From positions 1 through 64,000 of the forward strand of contig JAGGNK010006626.1 in the NCBI GenBank assembly GCA_017590115.1: 64,000 nt of DNA. The letters are read 5' to 3'. The stretch's first letter is position 1; the number at the start of each line of letters is the position of its first letter. A program made the translations under genes and the position numbers. The DNA is from Montifringilla adamsi (taxonomy: Eukaryota > Chordata > Aves > Passeriformes > Passeridae). This document shows, one piece after another, positions 11,009 to 22,598 of this stretch. The notes below the pieces were generated by a model. That model saw only the letters and a list, made by a program, of their open reading frames with translations. It had not been told where the DNA came from and searched no databases.

Positions 11009-14000
11009 TCTTGGTTTATTGTTGGTTTAGTATATTTACTCCATTTTCACATGTTTGGTTAATTGGTCGGGGATTTTTTGTTTTAATTAGTCTTTTCATA
11101 GCTCTTACCCCTAAGTGGAAAAATATTTGAAAGAAAAAAAGTTTAGGATTACATTAAACATCTTAGTAGTAGAAGGAACCTATTACTCTAGTCTGTAGTG
11201 GTTTTTTCTCTATATCACAGAGCAATTCACGGAAGAATATAAGTTTTCTATACAAAGAACAGTTTGCTGTATAACTGTATTTTTTGCAAAAGACATTATA
11301 CCTCCACTTTTTAAAATATCTACATCACAACATTTGCTCTAAAAAAAACCCACAAGTAAGATGTATACTGCAGAAATACTTCTATAAAATAAACAATAAG
11401 ATTTGAAGTTCACTGGTGTTATCACACTTTCCACTTCAGTGGGAACTGTACAGATTTGCTGCTTTATTCTCCCAGTTGGATTTTTTTTTTTCCTTCTCGT
11501 TTAACGTATTTCACTGCATGAAAGAGGTGTTTTGATTAACTGTGTGAAATCTAACTAGGTCAGGATGTATTGAATCCCAGATAATAGTATTTTGATCAAC
11601 CTAATGACTCTTTTCTTGTATGTTGGAAAAACAAAACTTGGTGTAGAAATGTGCAACATTTTTTTATGGCTTTTAGAAGCCCTTAAGTTTCCTGTGACTG
11701 TCTGGTACAAAAGCACCCCCATATGTCACACAGAAAGCAACTCTTTGGCTTCTAGAATCAGAAGTAGGATAAAATATCTTGATTTGATCTATTTTAATTA
11801 TACCTTTTCTTTCTTTGCACAATGTGACACCATCCTTAGCTCCAAAAGAACAAAACCTAAAGAGACAGGCTTTACTCCAGGTCCCAGACAATTCTGATTC
11901 TTGGAATCACAATGTTCATTTTAAATTTAACTATAGGTTAAACATCTAGCTACAGTATAAAATAAAACGAAAATGCAGTGGGTAGTCTGTCCTTTGTTTT
12001 GTTGTTGCCTTACAAATATGCTCTTCTTTTTAAAGGGCACCACTAAGCAAGTTCTGTCATTAAACAGCACCACCTGAATCTAGAACTTCATGCTGCTGTG
12101 TTCTTGTTAACATCTGTTTCCAGAAAATATTGACACACTTATGTTTAAAAAATGACATATTTTTTCCAGTATTTTTACAGCACTTCTTGATGTGCTGGTA
12201 GTCTCAGAAGCAGAACATATAAGATTCACTATTGTAGATGAATTTTAAAAAATCAGTCTTGAGTATGCATAGAAAATTTTTGCTAGTATTTGTTTAGCAT
12301 TAAAATTCTATTCAAGTACAATGGGGCTAGCAATTTTCCCATTTTTTAGTAATTTTTAATAAATTTTTTTAATAAAATTTTTAAATAAAATTTTTTAATA
12401 AAAATAAGATATTACTGATGAACATGCCATTGTATGTTTCTATACTAAGGTAGGCCTTCATATGAATCCTGTAACCACTAGCCATAAAACTCAGTGTTTG
12501 ATTCAAATTTTAAGCTGGACTTTGTTTTTACACATGCATCATAACATGTAGGGGCAGCTGCAGAATTTGACACTGTGGAACTCTAAGAAGGAAAATGTCT
12601 TTATTGGTTTAATCTTTTCTATTTTCAGTTAACCACAGCGCACGGGACATGGACTATAAAACCATCTTCTTGATGAAGCCAGAGCCTAAAGATCAGAAGA
12701 TAATTTGAACAGTTTCCAAGTAACTGCACAGGTGCCCAACTTTAGACAGCGTTTTTAAATGGCAGACAAATAAGAAATTACTAGAAATTAATTTTTAAAT
12801 TTAAAAAAGTTGCAAATATAATCTAACTCCTTAATGATGACTGTAACACACCATTAGAACATAAGAAAAGTGGCTCATTTGTCATGACCTTTAAATTGAA
12901 TGTCCTTCTAGAAGATATTATCAAATTTGATAATTTTCAAATTCACGGCATGGTAAATTATAACATTCTCTGCAGGAACTACTGAGTAAAATTTTATAAT
13001 TCAAGAAAGCATTATGCAGTAATTCAGAAGACATTGATCACAGTCCATTCAAAATTTGTATTTTAGGACTGTGTTTTCTAACTATATCATCATATGGAGA
13101 TATGGCCCATATGGAGCAGAACTGTTTAATCAGATATTACTACTATTTATACATAATTTTATACATAATAGCACCATCTTCATGCTTACTTAGGTTGCTA
13201 AGAGTACTTTTCATTCTAGAGAAGTTACATGCCCAGATTCTATGTGTTTAACCTTCTTTTACAAAGGAGATCCCTAAAGTCTAATATTAATCCAATAGCA
13301 CTTCTTTTAAGTAGGAAAAACAGTAACCACAATATTGTAGATGACATTCAATTATATACATTACAAATCAATTTTTTCCCCCACTAACTATAACCATCTG
13401 ATTCTGCTTTGATTTGCCTTCAAATGTATTTAAATGCCATTTAAATATTTTTCCCATCTACTGCACAAGTCTTCAGACGTATAACTCTCTGATTATTTAC
13501 TTGCAATATTCATAATAATTTGTTACATCCTCATACTTAGATCAATTATCTGTCTTTAATATATTGCTACCTTCTAGCTTGATGTTCTAAGAAAAATGAG
13601 GCTTATAAAGTTGTTTGCCAGTCCTCCCCAACAGCTTTTTAATCTGTTGGCCAATTTAATTCAAATTTGAGAGAGAGAGGTGAAGTCTCCATGACATTAT
13701 GTTCATTCAAGATGTGTGAAGGTTGGTGATCTGTGGGAAGGAAAGGGACCTTTCAAGGTACTGAACAAGAAATGAAGTAGGGGATGCAGAGAGGATAAAG
13801 GAGAGCTGAAACATGAAAGCTGGAGGTGATATGAGAAAAGCTTGGAAGAGGGAAATCAGAGCAAAAAGCAAAAATCTGGGGAAAAAACTTCATTCTGGCC
13901 AAAAGTTCATTTATTGAATTGATTTGCATGACATTCTATGATTTCCAGTAGCTTCATTTACATGAAAAGAGAATGGGAAATTATCCAGCCTGGCCTGACA

Positions 14001-17000
14001 AAGCATTTAATCCTGAATGGTCCTGAGTGCCTCATCTGTCAGTTGAGCAAATCTTAGAAACAGAATCTGACTTTACTACATTTGCAAGAGTCATCTCTGT
14101 GATTCTCTACTGCATTTAGAGTGAGCAACTGCTTTTAAACGACAGGTCATAACTTTATTGTGAGTAATTGCATTAAGACTTTCCAAAAGCACATCTACAA
14201 TAGAAACATTGAGGTTTAATTTGCGTAAGCTGCAGCACTCCCTTCAGAAAAGGAAATGCTTTAATTTTTAGCATAAAGTTGTTCTATTTATATTATAAAC
14301 CAAAGGCACTTACAATCATGTGGGGAAGCAGGAATATTACCCAAACCACTCTGACATGAATGAGTTCAAAGCCTTTGCAAATTGTTTTTATTTCATCAAG
14401 TAAAATCGTTTCATCTTATACCCCAGTAGAATCTGCCACACACATATGCATTACTAATTTACAGCAGAAACCAGGTCTCCTCTCAGTAGTGGGTATGAAT
14501 GAATCAGGGCCAGGGCAGGCAGTTTCCTAGTACTGTGAGGGAAAGAAAGTGCTAACTACATCAAAGTTGGCCTGACTGCAAGTAAAACACCAGCCAAGGA
14601 GAAAAAGCACAAACATATTTTCACTTTGAGATTGTGAAAAATGGTTCTACCTTCCCTGAAGAGAACAGGATAATACTGCTTATACCTGCTGAGCAGCTCT
14701 GCTTCTTTCACCAGGCTTCAAGCAGAAGAAACTGAATGACAGTCAGCTCCTTTCCATCTGCTTTCCCTGGTGCACATTTGACTTACTGCTGGTTTGCATT
14801 TTTGAGAGGCCTTTTCTCCTGCTCTCTGGAAGGCACAGTTTCCTTGTCCTTGGGCTGTAAAGCTGCACTCAGAAACAGAGTAACCAACGTTTTTCCTCTG
14901 TACAGCAAATGGGTGCTATAGAGTGGCTGCCAGTAGTTGAAAACCCAAGTGGCACAAATAATAGCCATTATGTTTGTGACTCTGTAAATGGCTAAGACAG
15001 GCATTACCTCGCCTATCTGATCTACACCTCTCCCATGAAGAGATTTAAACCAGCTGGGCTTGAGCTGGGCCACATCAATGGTGACCTCTGCTCAAGGTGC
15101 CTTTTTCCAAACCCTTTTTTCCCTCTGATCAGAATGCAAACCACAAATTGCTTAGTTCACATCCAGAGGCATGTACATGAGGATGAAACACTGTAAAAAT
15201 CTGAGTAACCCTGGCGGGTCTGAAATCTTTGGCCAGAAGATAATCTAAATCAGTCTCTGGTAGTGTTCATCAGTAATTTCAGTGACAGCCTCATCCCAAA
15301 GGCATTTGCTAGTTATATGTACTTTTTGCTGGCCTCCAGCACAAGCTGTTAGAACTAATTCCCCTTCACCTCTCTAAGCCTGCCTCTAACCACAGCATTT
15401 TTAACTTATTTTTACGGACTCATCAAATGTCTGTTTCTTCTTATTTCTGTCCTGTAATCTATCCAAGAGTTTCATTCTCATCCCTAATCAGGATGGATCA
15501 CACCCATTCAAATTAAGCCCTGCTCTACAAAGGATACAGCTGTCTTTGGAAAGAGCTTAACAGAGTCACCTTGTGTCTACCCAGAGCTACTGGCAAACCT
15601 GTCTTTCTCAAATACACACTTATGCAGATCCTCACTCTGTTTCTCTCTGGTGGCAGAACAGCAGCAAGCATCCATAGAGGTCTCTAGCAAGGACCCAGGT
15701 CATACTGTTATTTCCTGGCAGAACAACATCCACCTTTTTTTTTTTTCAGTGCCTATATATATTTTCAAGTTTAACAATGTTTTTATTAGTCTATTCCTAA
15801 CTATTCTACTTCTCAGTTTCTGCCTGCTTACCCTTTATACTCTCTTCAAGACATTTAGGTGACTTAATTTTTTGATGTCAAGCAGATTTTGGATATTGTT
15901 TAAACACTTTGGAGAAATAAAAAAGAAAATAATATAAAATTTCAGACTATAAAATACCATCTGTTATTTCTAGTGATTTACCTTGGAGTACAGTACTTCA
16001 GGGCAACCTGGTAAGTGAGCATACAAGTCACAGCATGTGGATTAGCTTCAGCTCCTTTAGAAACTAAGAATCATAACTTTTTAAAACGCTGTCTGTACTC
16101 TTTGTTTGTGACTAATGTAACCCAATCTATCCAATAATGATAGGTTGGAATCCACATCGCACAGAAACAAGATTCTAAAAAGCATTTAAATCTTCATTAT
16201 TCTGAGCTCACAGTATGATTCAAAGAATGAATTAGAAACCCTGCAGATGGATGCATAAGAGGGCATAATCTTCCCTAGACTGTGCAGTGTCTTAACCCAG
16301 TGGTGAAAGGAAATGATTGACTGTGTGCAAGATCAGTGAAGGAGTTGTGAGGGCATAAGTCTGACCTGAAAATTTCTATGAAAAAATTTGGTTCCCTTAG
16401 GGACATACTAAAAAACAAAAAGAAAGTAATTGTCTGCAAAAAGGACTGTTAGAGGTCATACAGCTTTCAACTATAAAAAAGCAGTTATTCATTAAAAGCC
16501 AGTAGTGTTCACATACACTGAAAAAGAATCAGCCAGCTCTTTTTAAATATAGCTCTGGACAAGAAGAAATATGTTCCACGCCACATATAGCTACCAAATT
16601 AAGTGCTTGCTGATATTTATCCTTCCCTGTGGTTTTTTTCATGAGTAGTGCAGGGAGTCTTGGCCCTGACTCTTCTCCCCTTTTTTCCTCATCCCACGAT
16701 GAGAAGTCTGAGATTCATATACCTGGATTTCATTGGTTGCATGGAGAGAGGGAGATATATGTTTTCCCTCTAGGTTTTTACAGACAGGAAGCAATCAGAG
16801 TGGTAATAAAACAGGAGTATACTAGTCTAGTTCACTAGATGGCAATCAGGAGTAGTTTTGCTTTGAGCTAAGCAAAATTTTGGGACAATTGTTATGATTA
16901 TTGTACCATATTGTAATCCCAGTCAAACCCACAGAAGCTCTACAATTGAATTCTCAAGCCCTCCATTAAGAGTTTGCATGACTTCAACATAGCAGAATTA

Positions 17001-17195
17001 CACAGCATTTAGGCACAAATAATAAAACAGAGAAAATGGTTTAAGGAAAAAAAAAAAAATAAAGTTAGTTGTGTCATATTGTGATTTAGCTTAAAAATAG
17101 GACCTTTCCCAAGAGGTGTTGGCTGAAGCTGGTACCACTCTGTGAGCCCCCACCAGATGATACAGCACTTCTGCACCAGGATGGCTTAAAAACAG
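11009..17195. other. Unassigned AT-rich DNA
   Basis: About 6.2 kb with no recognised gene. It contains a T/A low-complexity patch (12342-12408) and an A/T-rich 12-14 kb stretch. Short open frames (11592-11897 plus, 14783-15073 minus, 15650-15862 plus) show no domain. The 96-aa minus frame at 14783-15073 is the least repetitive, but I do not recognise it. Confidence 0.6.
12342..12408. repeat. A/T low-complexity tract
   Basis: Alternating runs of T and A with repeated ttaataaaattt-like units over about 65 bp. It is a simple low-complexity tract and shows no coding or retrotransposon-tail context. Confidence 0.8.
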
Positions 17196-17672
17196 AACCA
17201 CACATTGGTGAGGTTGGAAGTCATCCAGTCCTACTTTACTGCCCAAACAGAGTCACCTACAGCACAGTACTCAGGAAGTCCACATGGCTTTTCAACATCT
17301 CCAGGAAAATAGGCTCCACAACCTCTCTAGGCAACCTGTTACCATGTTCTGTCACTCCCACAGTAAAGCTCTTCCTCATGTTCGGCTGCAATTCCCTGCG
17401 TTTCAGCTTGTGCCTATGGCCAAACCTAGTAAGGGGACAGGATCACCTCCCTCCACCTACTGGCAGTGCTCTTCCCAATGCCCCCAGGACACCACTGGCA
17501 TACCTGGCCACCAGGACACAGTGCTGGCTCATGGACAGCTTGCTGTCCACCAGGACCCCCAGGACCTTCTCCACAGGGCTGCTCCCCAGCAGTCAGCCCC
17601 AGGCTGTGCTGGTGCCTGGGGTTGTTCCTCCCCAGGTGCAGGACCCTGCAATTGCTTTTGTTGACTCCTTTG
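17196..17672 (-). mobile_element. CR1 LINE, 3' fragment
   Basis: The left edge (attggtgaggttggaagtc) is close to the CR1 3' end in reverse. It continues through the 3' UTR-like text (ctccacaacctctctaggc, then gtaaagctcttcctcatgtt) into the C-terminal ORF2 region. The tail repeats are missing, and there appears to be an internal deletion near 17430. Plus-strand frames over this interval (17284-17664, 17378-17926, 17466-17759) are antisense shadows. Confidence 0.8.
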
Positions 17673-19022
17673 TTTTGTCTGAACCATATTGGTGTAAAGC
17701 CTCAGATCAGACAGTGTTTGATAACCCTTGCAGAAGACCCTCAAAATTTGGGGCTGTAGCACTTTGGGGCAGATACTTATTTTCTTATTACCTCCATGTA
17801 AATCAGACGACAGAGTCTAATGTTCTAAAGAAAGACTGCAAACTCACCAAGAGTCAATACTTTGAAAAATGCTCAGGTTTCTCTTTCACTCCTTTTAAAA
17901 TTTTAATGAGCTCAAATTTATTTTGATAATATTCTTTGCTTAATACAAGTTATTTTCAAGAATATACTAAATGTTTTTCAGAACTTAAAGGCAGACTTCA
18001 CTACATCAAACCAGGAATTCTAAAGTATTAATCAAAATTATACACACTTTTCTAAGTTTCAAAAACAGACCAAATTTACTAAGAAGGTGTTTTCTGATGC
18101 AATTTACTAACTCATTTTTCCTTCCCTCCCTTATGTCAGTTTTTCATTGAAATATACAAATAAGTCCACCAAAATAATTCTGATCTGAAGATATTTAAAT
18201 AAATTAACCAATCCTTAAGTCTTTAGCTTGTAATATTAAGGAGAAAAACTGTTATGTCAAATCTAAGCTCTGATTTTAAAAAATTAACATCAGCATAAAT
18301 GCAGCCACAATGCTGTTTCCAGGTCAAATCATGAGCAAGATTCTTAAGCAATCACAGCCCTGACAAAACAGTATTAATCATACCTACGGCATATTTGACT
18401 CCATGAAACACTCAGATTCTGGTTTTCCTTGCCCTCTGCATTGTGTTGTTATCTGAACAGGCTTTCTCACTCCCATGCTGCAAAACCCTCCAAGACAAAC
18501 TGAACTCAGAAATCACCATACATAAAATTTCAGAGGGACAATCTCCAATATGAATCATACAGAGTGTAAAAAATTCTTTTTTTCTTTAGAATGATGAATC
18601 TAAAAACTGAGCATTTTAATCAGATTTACAACCCCTGCATACAGCACAGCACAGACTGTGCCAGTGCCTCCAGCTTCAACTGAGTCTTTTTGTAGACAAT
18701 TTTTCAGGAAGTCAACTGTAATGCTCTTAAGTGCAGATGCTGGCCCAGAAATTTCTATAGTCCAAGAGTTTTCACTAGATATAAAAAGAAAGAATGGCTG
18801 ATCAAGGATCCATTAGTTTGCATTCTGCTTTTGTTTTTTGTTCTGGTAAAAAACCCTTCTGATCTCATGTTGAGGGATTCTAAGGTACCAGAGATGCCAA
18901 TGAACTTCCCTGATTCACAAATAAAGTATCACAGTGACTTTCAGTGAAATCCAAAAATGGAAGGCATTGAAAGAACGTGGAAGAATAAATGAGTCTTTAA
19001 TCCCCTTGGTCATTTGGATGGG
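17673..19022. other. Unassigned AT-rich DNA
   Basis: About 1.35 kb between CR1 copies, AT-rich. No recognised repeat, no domain-bearing frame and no conserved splice-flanked exon candidate. Confidence 0.6.
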
Positions 19023-19172
19023 AGAGAATCATAGAATGACTTGGATTGGAGCGTTCTTGAAGATAATCTAGTTCCAGCCCACCCGCCATGGGCAGGGACA
19101 CCTTCCACTGGACCATGCTGCTCAGAGCCCCATCCAACCTGAACATTTCCAGAGATGAGGCACCCACAACTA
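19023..19172 (-). mobile_element. CR1 LINE, 3' end (part 1 of split element)
   Basis: It begins with gaatcatagaatgacttgga, the reversed CR1 tail. It continues through the conserved 3' block (cgccatgggcagggacacct, ccccatccaacctgaacat) and stops within ggcacccacaacta. The next CR1 bases expected (ctctgagcaacctgtt) are found at 19580, after a 401-bp insertion. Together with 19574-21175 and 21947-22598 it forms one CR1 of about 2.4 kb net length. Confidence 0.85.
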
Positions 19173-19573
19173 TCATGGCTGGCAGACCCCTGCCAGGGAA
19201 TAACGTGCATGACTTCATGATTTCAGAAGACTGAAGAAATGCTTTGTTAAGCTAAACTATGTTATACTACATACTACACTAACACTATACTATACTATAC
19301 TAAAGAAAAACCTACAACCCCTTACAGACAATCACAACACAGATTGGATCTAATCGGTCAATCAATCCAAACACCATAACCAGTGTCCAGTTAAGAAACT
19401 ACCTTTTGGTAAACAATTTCCATAACACATTCCACATGTGCCAAACAACAGATGCAGCAAGTAAAGATAAGAATTGTTTTTCTTCTTTGTCTGATCTTTC
19501 TCACAGCTTCCCATGAAAACCCTAGGAGAGAGAATTATGTCTCTCTGTGTTCAAAGAATACGTGAATACCACA
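19173..19573 (-). mobile_element. ERVK-like solo LTR inside CR1
   Basis: This 401-bp block interrupts a CR1. On the minus strand it starts TGTGGTATTCACG. It runs through a repeated TATAGTATAG tract (19262-19303), a mutated poly(A) signal (AACAAA, 19243-19248 in reverse) followed by gcatttcttcagtcttctg, and ends near ggggtctgccagcc. The 6-bp caacta (8 bp cacaacta) is present on both sides (19165-19172 and 19572-19579), as expected for a 6-bp class II retroviral target-site duplication. The exact right-hand terminus (ATGA rather than CA on the minus strand) is imperfect, so the boundary could shift by a few bases. There are no internal genes, so it is a solo LTR. Confidence 0.75.
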
Positions 19574-20428
19574 CAACTACTCTGAGCAACCTGTTCCAGT
19601 GTCTCACCACCCTTACAGTAACACAGTTTTTCCTACTCTCATTTTTGATCTATTGCCCCTTGTTCTGTCAACATGCTCTTTTGAATAATCTTGTCCCATC
19701 TTTCTTGTAAGTTCACCTCAAGTGCTGGAAGGCCCCAGTTAGGTTACCCAACCTAACTGGGTGACCGCATTTCCAGGCTGAAAAATCCCAATTCTCTCAG
19801 CCTTTCCTCTTAGGAGAGATCCTACATCCTTCTAATCATCTTAGTGGCCTCCTTTATACTTGCTTCAAGAGCATGTCCTTCCTGTGCTGGGGCCCCAGAG
19901 CTGCTGCAGCCCTGCAGGTGGGGTCTCAGCACAGCAGAGCACAGGGGCAGAATCCCCTCCCTGGCCCTGCTGCCCACACTGCTCTGGATGCAGCCCAGGA
20001 CACATGTGGCTCTCTGGGCTGGCAGTGCCCATGGCTGGGCCAGCCTCTCAGCCACCAGCACCCCCAAGTCCTTCTGGGCAGGGCTGCTGTGATCTGCTCA
20101 TCCCCAGCCTGGACTGATACCGGGGTTTCCCCTGACCCAGGTGCAGCACCAGCACTTGGTCTTGTTAAACCCAGTGAGGTTCTCATGAGCCACTTCTCCA
20201 GCTTGTCCAAGTCCCTCTGGATGACATCCCACCCTTCAGGTGTGTCAACAGCACCTCTCAGCTTGGGGTCTTCTGCAAATCTGCTGAGGGTGCACTCGAA
20301 CCGTTTGTCTATGTCATTGATGAAAACATTAAATAATTCTGGTCCCTGTATGGACCCCCGAGGGCATCACTTACCACTAATGTCCATCAGAACTAGAAGC
20401 CATTGATCACCCTCTGGATGCAACTATC

Positions 20429-20976
20429 CTACCAATTCATCAGCCACCTAACAGTATACCTATTAAAGCCATCACTCTCCAGAGAGAAGGATGTTGTGGG
20501 CAACTGTGTAAAAGGCTTTAGAGAGTCCAGGTAAATGACACCTGTAGCCCTTCCCTTGTCCACTGATGGAGCCACCCAGCCACCGAAGGCCACTGAGTTG
20601 GTAAGGCAGGACTTGCCTTGGTGATGCTGTGCTGGCTGTCTCAAATCATCTCCCTGTCCTCCACGTGCCGTAGCATAGATTCTAGGAGGATCAGTTCTGT
20701 CACCTTCCCACATACAGAGGGGAGGCTGACAGGTAAGTACTTCCCAGGACACTCCTTTCGATGCCTTTTTAAAGATGGGTGCAGTAATTCTCCTTATTGA
20801 GTCACGTGGGAGTTCTTGAGTTCTCCTGACTGCCATAGACTTTCAGGTATCATGGAGAGTGATTTTGTAACTACATCAGCCAAGTCCCTGAGGATTCTGG
20901 GATGCATCTTTTCACATCCTATAGACTTATACACATTTATATTCCTCAGGTAGTCATGAACCTGCTCTTCTCTCAT
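20429..20976 (-). pseudogene. CR1 ORF2 RT remnant, two frames
   Basis: Two overlapping minus-strand frames (20429-20836 and 20794-20976) carry the N-terminal RT half. The second has the MHPRILRDLADV block and the first the KSCLTN block and a degraded motif A in which FSKAFDTV-type residues are replaced. The frame change between them and the lost catalytic residues mark a dead copy. Confidence 0.7.
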
Positions 20977-21171
20977 AACAGAAGGTACTTTGCTCTCCCA
21001 GTCTCCAACCTGCTGTTCATCCGCTTGAGGATGTGGGAAGAGAGGCTGCCTGTGAAGACTGAAGCAAAAAATTGTTGAGTAGTTCAGTCTTGTCTGTTGC
21101 TACCTGTTTACCAGTCTTGTTTGTTGGAGAGGGTACACTTTTTGATCTTCCTTTTCCAATTAACATACCTG

Positions 21172-21175
21172 TAGA
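21172..21175. repeat. Left 4-bp target-site duplication (taga)
   Basis: TAGA directly precedes the TG start of the 771-bp LTR. The identical TAGA follows its CA end at 21947-21950. Removing the LTR and one copy restores continuous CR1 text (cctg-taga-cgccc). Confidence 0.8.
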
Positions 21176-21442
21176 TGCGACGCCGCGGCCTGGATCCCGG
21201 GAGAAAGGGCGAGCCTCGTAACTGGCTAGCTGCCCAGCCCTTTTCCTCCAAACGGCCCCACCGAGTGGCCGCTCCCCGCCTCGAGCTCCTTTAGCTGGGG
21301 CCGAGGGTAGCGGTTCGGCCTTTCAGCTGGAACCTCCCCTTCTACCTGGCCTGGCCGAAGGTGGGCACCCGGAGAGGTTCCTCATGGACGCTGAGTGACA
21401 CAAAGGGAGAGAGGGACTCTCTGGTGGCAAAGTTCCAAGAGG

Positions 21443-21448
21443 TTTATT
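21443..21448 (-). terminator. AATAAA poly(A) signal of the 771-bp LTR
   Basis: On the minus strand this reads AATAAA. It lies about 50 bp downstream of the TATA box, as in compact retroviral U3-R regions. Confidence 0.65.
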
Positions 21449-21496
21449 CTTCCCCCACGGGAGAAGTGGCAGGATGATACAATGGGATTACAGCAG

Positions 21497-21504
21497 TTTA
21501 TAAA
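21497..21504 (-). promoter_or_regulatory. TATA box of the 771-bp LTR
   Basis: TTTATAAA is palindromic, but its orientation is set by the CCAAT on the minus strand at 21549-21553 (about 45 bp upstream) and the AATAAA downstream at 21443-21448. Together these form a plausible pol II promoter directed leftward in the window. Confidence 0.6.
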
Positions 21505-21548
21505 GTTTTAAAGTCTCCTGGGAGGAGACTGCCTACAACCAATTAGAG

Positions 21549-21553
21549 ATTGG
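21549..21553 (-). promoter_or_regulatory. CCAAT box of the 771-bp LTR
   Basis: ATTGG on the plus strand reads CCAAT on the minus strand, about 45 bp upstream of the LTR TATA box. A second possible CCAAT lies close by on the plus strand, which weakens the uniqueness of this call. Confidence 0.45.
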
Positions 21554-21946
21554 CAAGGACGAACACAGGGTGGGCTTACATCAACACAACACCAATGAGG
21601 CAGAAAGAAGGAGGGGTGAATACATAATGGGCAAATGGGTGAGAGGAAACAGCATAACTGACACAGAACTTTCTGGTAAAAGGGGTACAGCGAAACCTTA
21701 ATTGACAAGCTGCAGGGGATGGGTTTAGACAATTGACAAGGGAGGATTTACAAGTATGGGAGGGGTAAAGGGGATTGGCATGAGGATCGGCATAAGGAAG
21801 GGCGGGGAAAATATGGGGTAAACAACTTCGGGAAGAACTATTTTTGAAACTGAACAGGGGGGTGTGGAAAAAACCATTTCATAACATAGGAAAATCTAAC
21901 ACATTACAGTTTAAACAGTTAAAAAATCCAAAAACACACTACAACA

Positions 21947-22598
21947 TAGACGCCCTTCCTGTTATTCTTTGTGTCCCGCTCCAGATTTCAGTTCCAGTTT
22001 TGCCTTGGCCTTCTTCACCCCCTTCCTACACAACCATACTTCTTCTCTATACTCTTCCTGTTAGCTGTCTGTTTCCACTTCTTGTGCATTTGCTTCTTTT
22101 TCCTTAGTTTGACCAGCAGTTTCCTAGTCAGACATACTAATCTCTTGCCTTCCTTTCCCAATTTCCTTCTCCTGGGAATCACTAGCTCTTGTGCTCTGTG
22201 GAGGACTTCCTTAAAGATCTACCAGCTCTTTCCTGCTACCTTGTCCCCACGGGCAGATGTCCCAGAGCATCCCATTAACTATCGCCCTGAAAAGCTGGAA
22301 GTCTGTCTTCCTAAAGTTCAGAAGGCTGATGTTACTCCTTACCTAACCTCTATTCTTCCAGACTGCAGACTCCACCAGTGCATGAGCACTGCAGCCCAGG
22401 CTGCCTCCAATCTTGACATCCCTGATTAGCTCATACAGGTGACCATCACATCACATTCCCTCTTGTTAGCAGGGCTGACTATCATGTGGCCTGAGAATCT
22501 GTCCTTTATGCATTCCAAGATTCTCCTGGATACAACTCACCATGCCTCTTTCCCAGCAGAAGACAGGGTGGTTGAAGTCACTCAGCAGAGCAAGAGAA
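21947..22598 (-). mobile_element. CR1 LINE, 5' part (part 3 of split element)
   Basis: After the right TAGA the CR1 continues with cgcccttcctgttattcttt and ccttggccttcttcacccc. It goes on through tgaccagcagtttcctagtc, cactagctcttgtgctctg and actccaccagtgcatgagc to the AP-endonuclease region. There the minus strand encodes SDFNH (around 22568-22580), matching the usual GDFNH active-site block with G changed to S. The element stops near 22598, so it is 5'-truncated inside the endonuclease domain. Confidence 0.85.

Larger units (their letters stand above)
19574..21175 (-). mobile_element. CR1 LINE body (part 2 of split element)
   Basis: It continues the CR1 from the 3' UTR (ctctgagcaacctgttccag at 19580) through the C-terminal ORF2 and RT region on the minus strand. 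Decayed RT frames include 20429-20836, with a degraded motif A (GVIYLDSLKPF) and a KSCLTN block, and 20794-20976 (MHPRILRDLADV block). It ends at aacatacctgtaga, where a retroviral LTR interrupts it. The CR1 text resumes at 21951 with cgcccttcctgttattc. Confidence 0.9.
21176..21946 (-). mobile_element. 771-bp solo LTR, ERV1-like, 4-bp TSD
   Basis: The block runs from TGCGACGCCG to CTACAACA, giving TG...CA ends, and is flanked by identical TAGA 4-mers. It interrupts a CR1 whose sequence rejoins exactly. On the minus strand it has a CCAAT box (21549-21553), a TATA box (21497-21504) and a poly(A) signal (21443-21448) in the right order and spacing for U3-R. The GC-rich remainder (21176-21400) is U5. 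A 4-bp duplication is usual for class I (gammaretrovirus-like) integrases, ERVL gives 5 and ERVK 6, so I call it ERV1-like. I count 18 CpG in 21176-21392, suggesting limited methylation decay and a fairly young insertion. No internal genes remain. Confidence 0.85.

Noticed and set aside
14783..15073. 96-aa minus-strand frame with mixed composition
   Set aside because: I considered an exon or pseudogene, but found no family resemblance, no clear splice sites and no poly(A) context.
17284..17926. Overlapping plus-strand frames of 97-182 aa
   Set aside because: Antisense shadows of a minus-strand CR1 3' fragment.
19844..20406. Plus-strand frames of 82-177 aa rich in Cys, Pro and Ser
   Set aside because: Antisense of the CR1 at 19574-21175. 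GC-rich CR1 ORF2 leaves open antisense frames.
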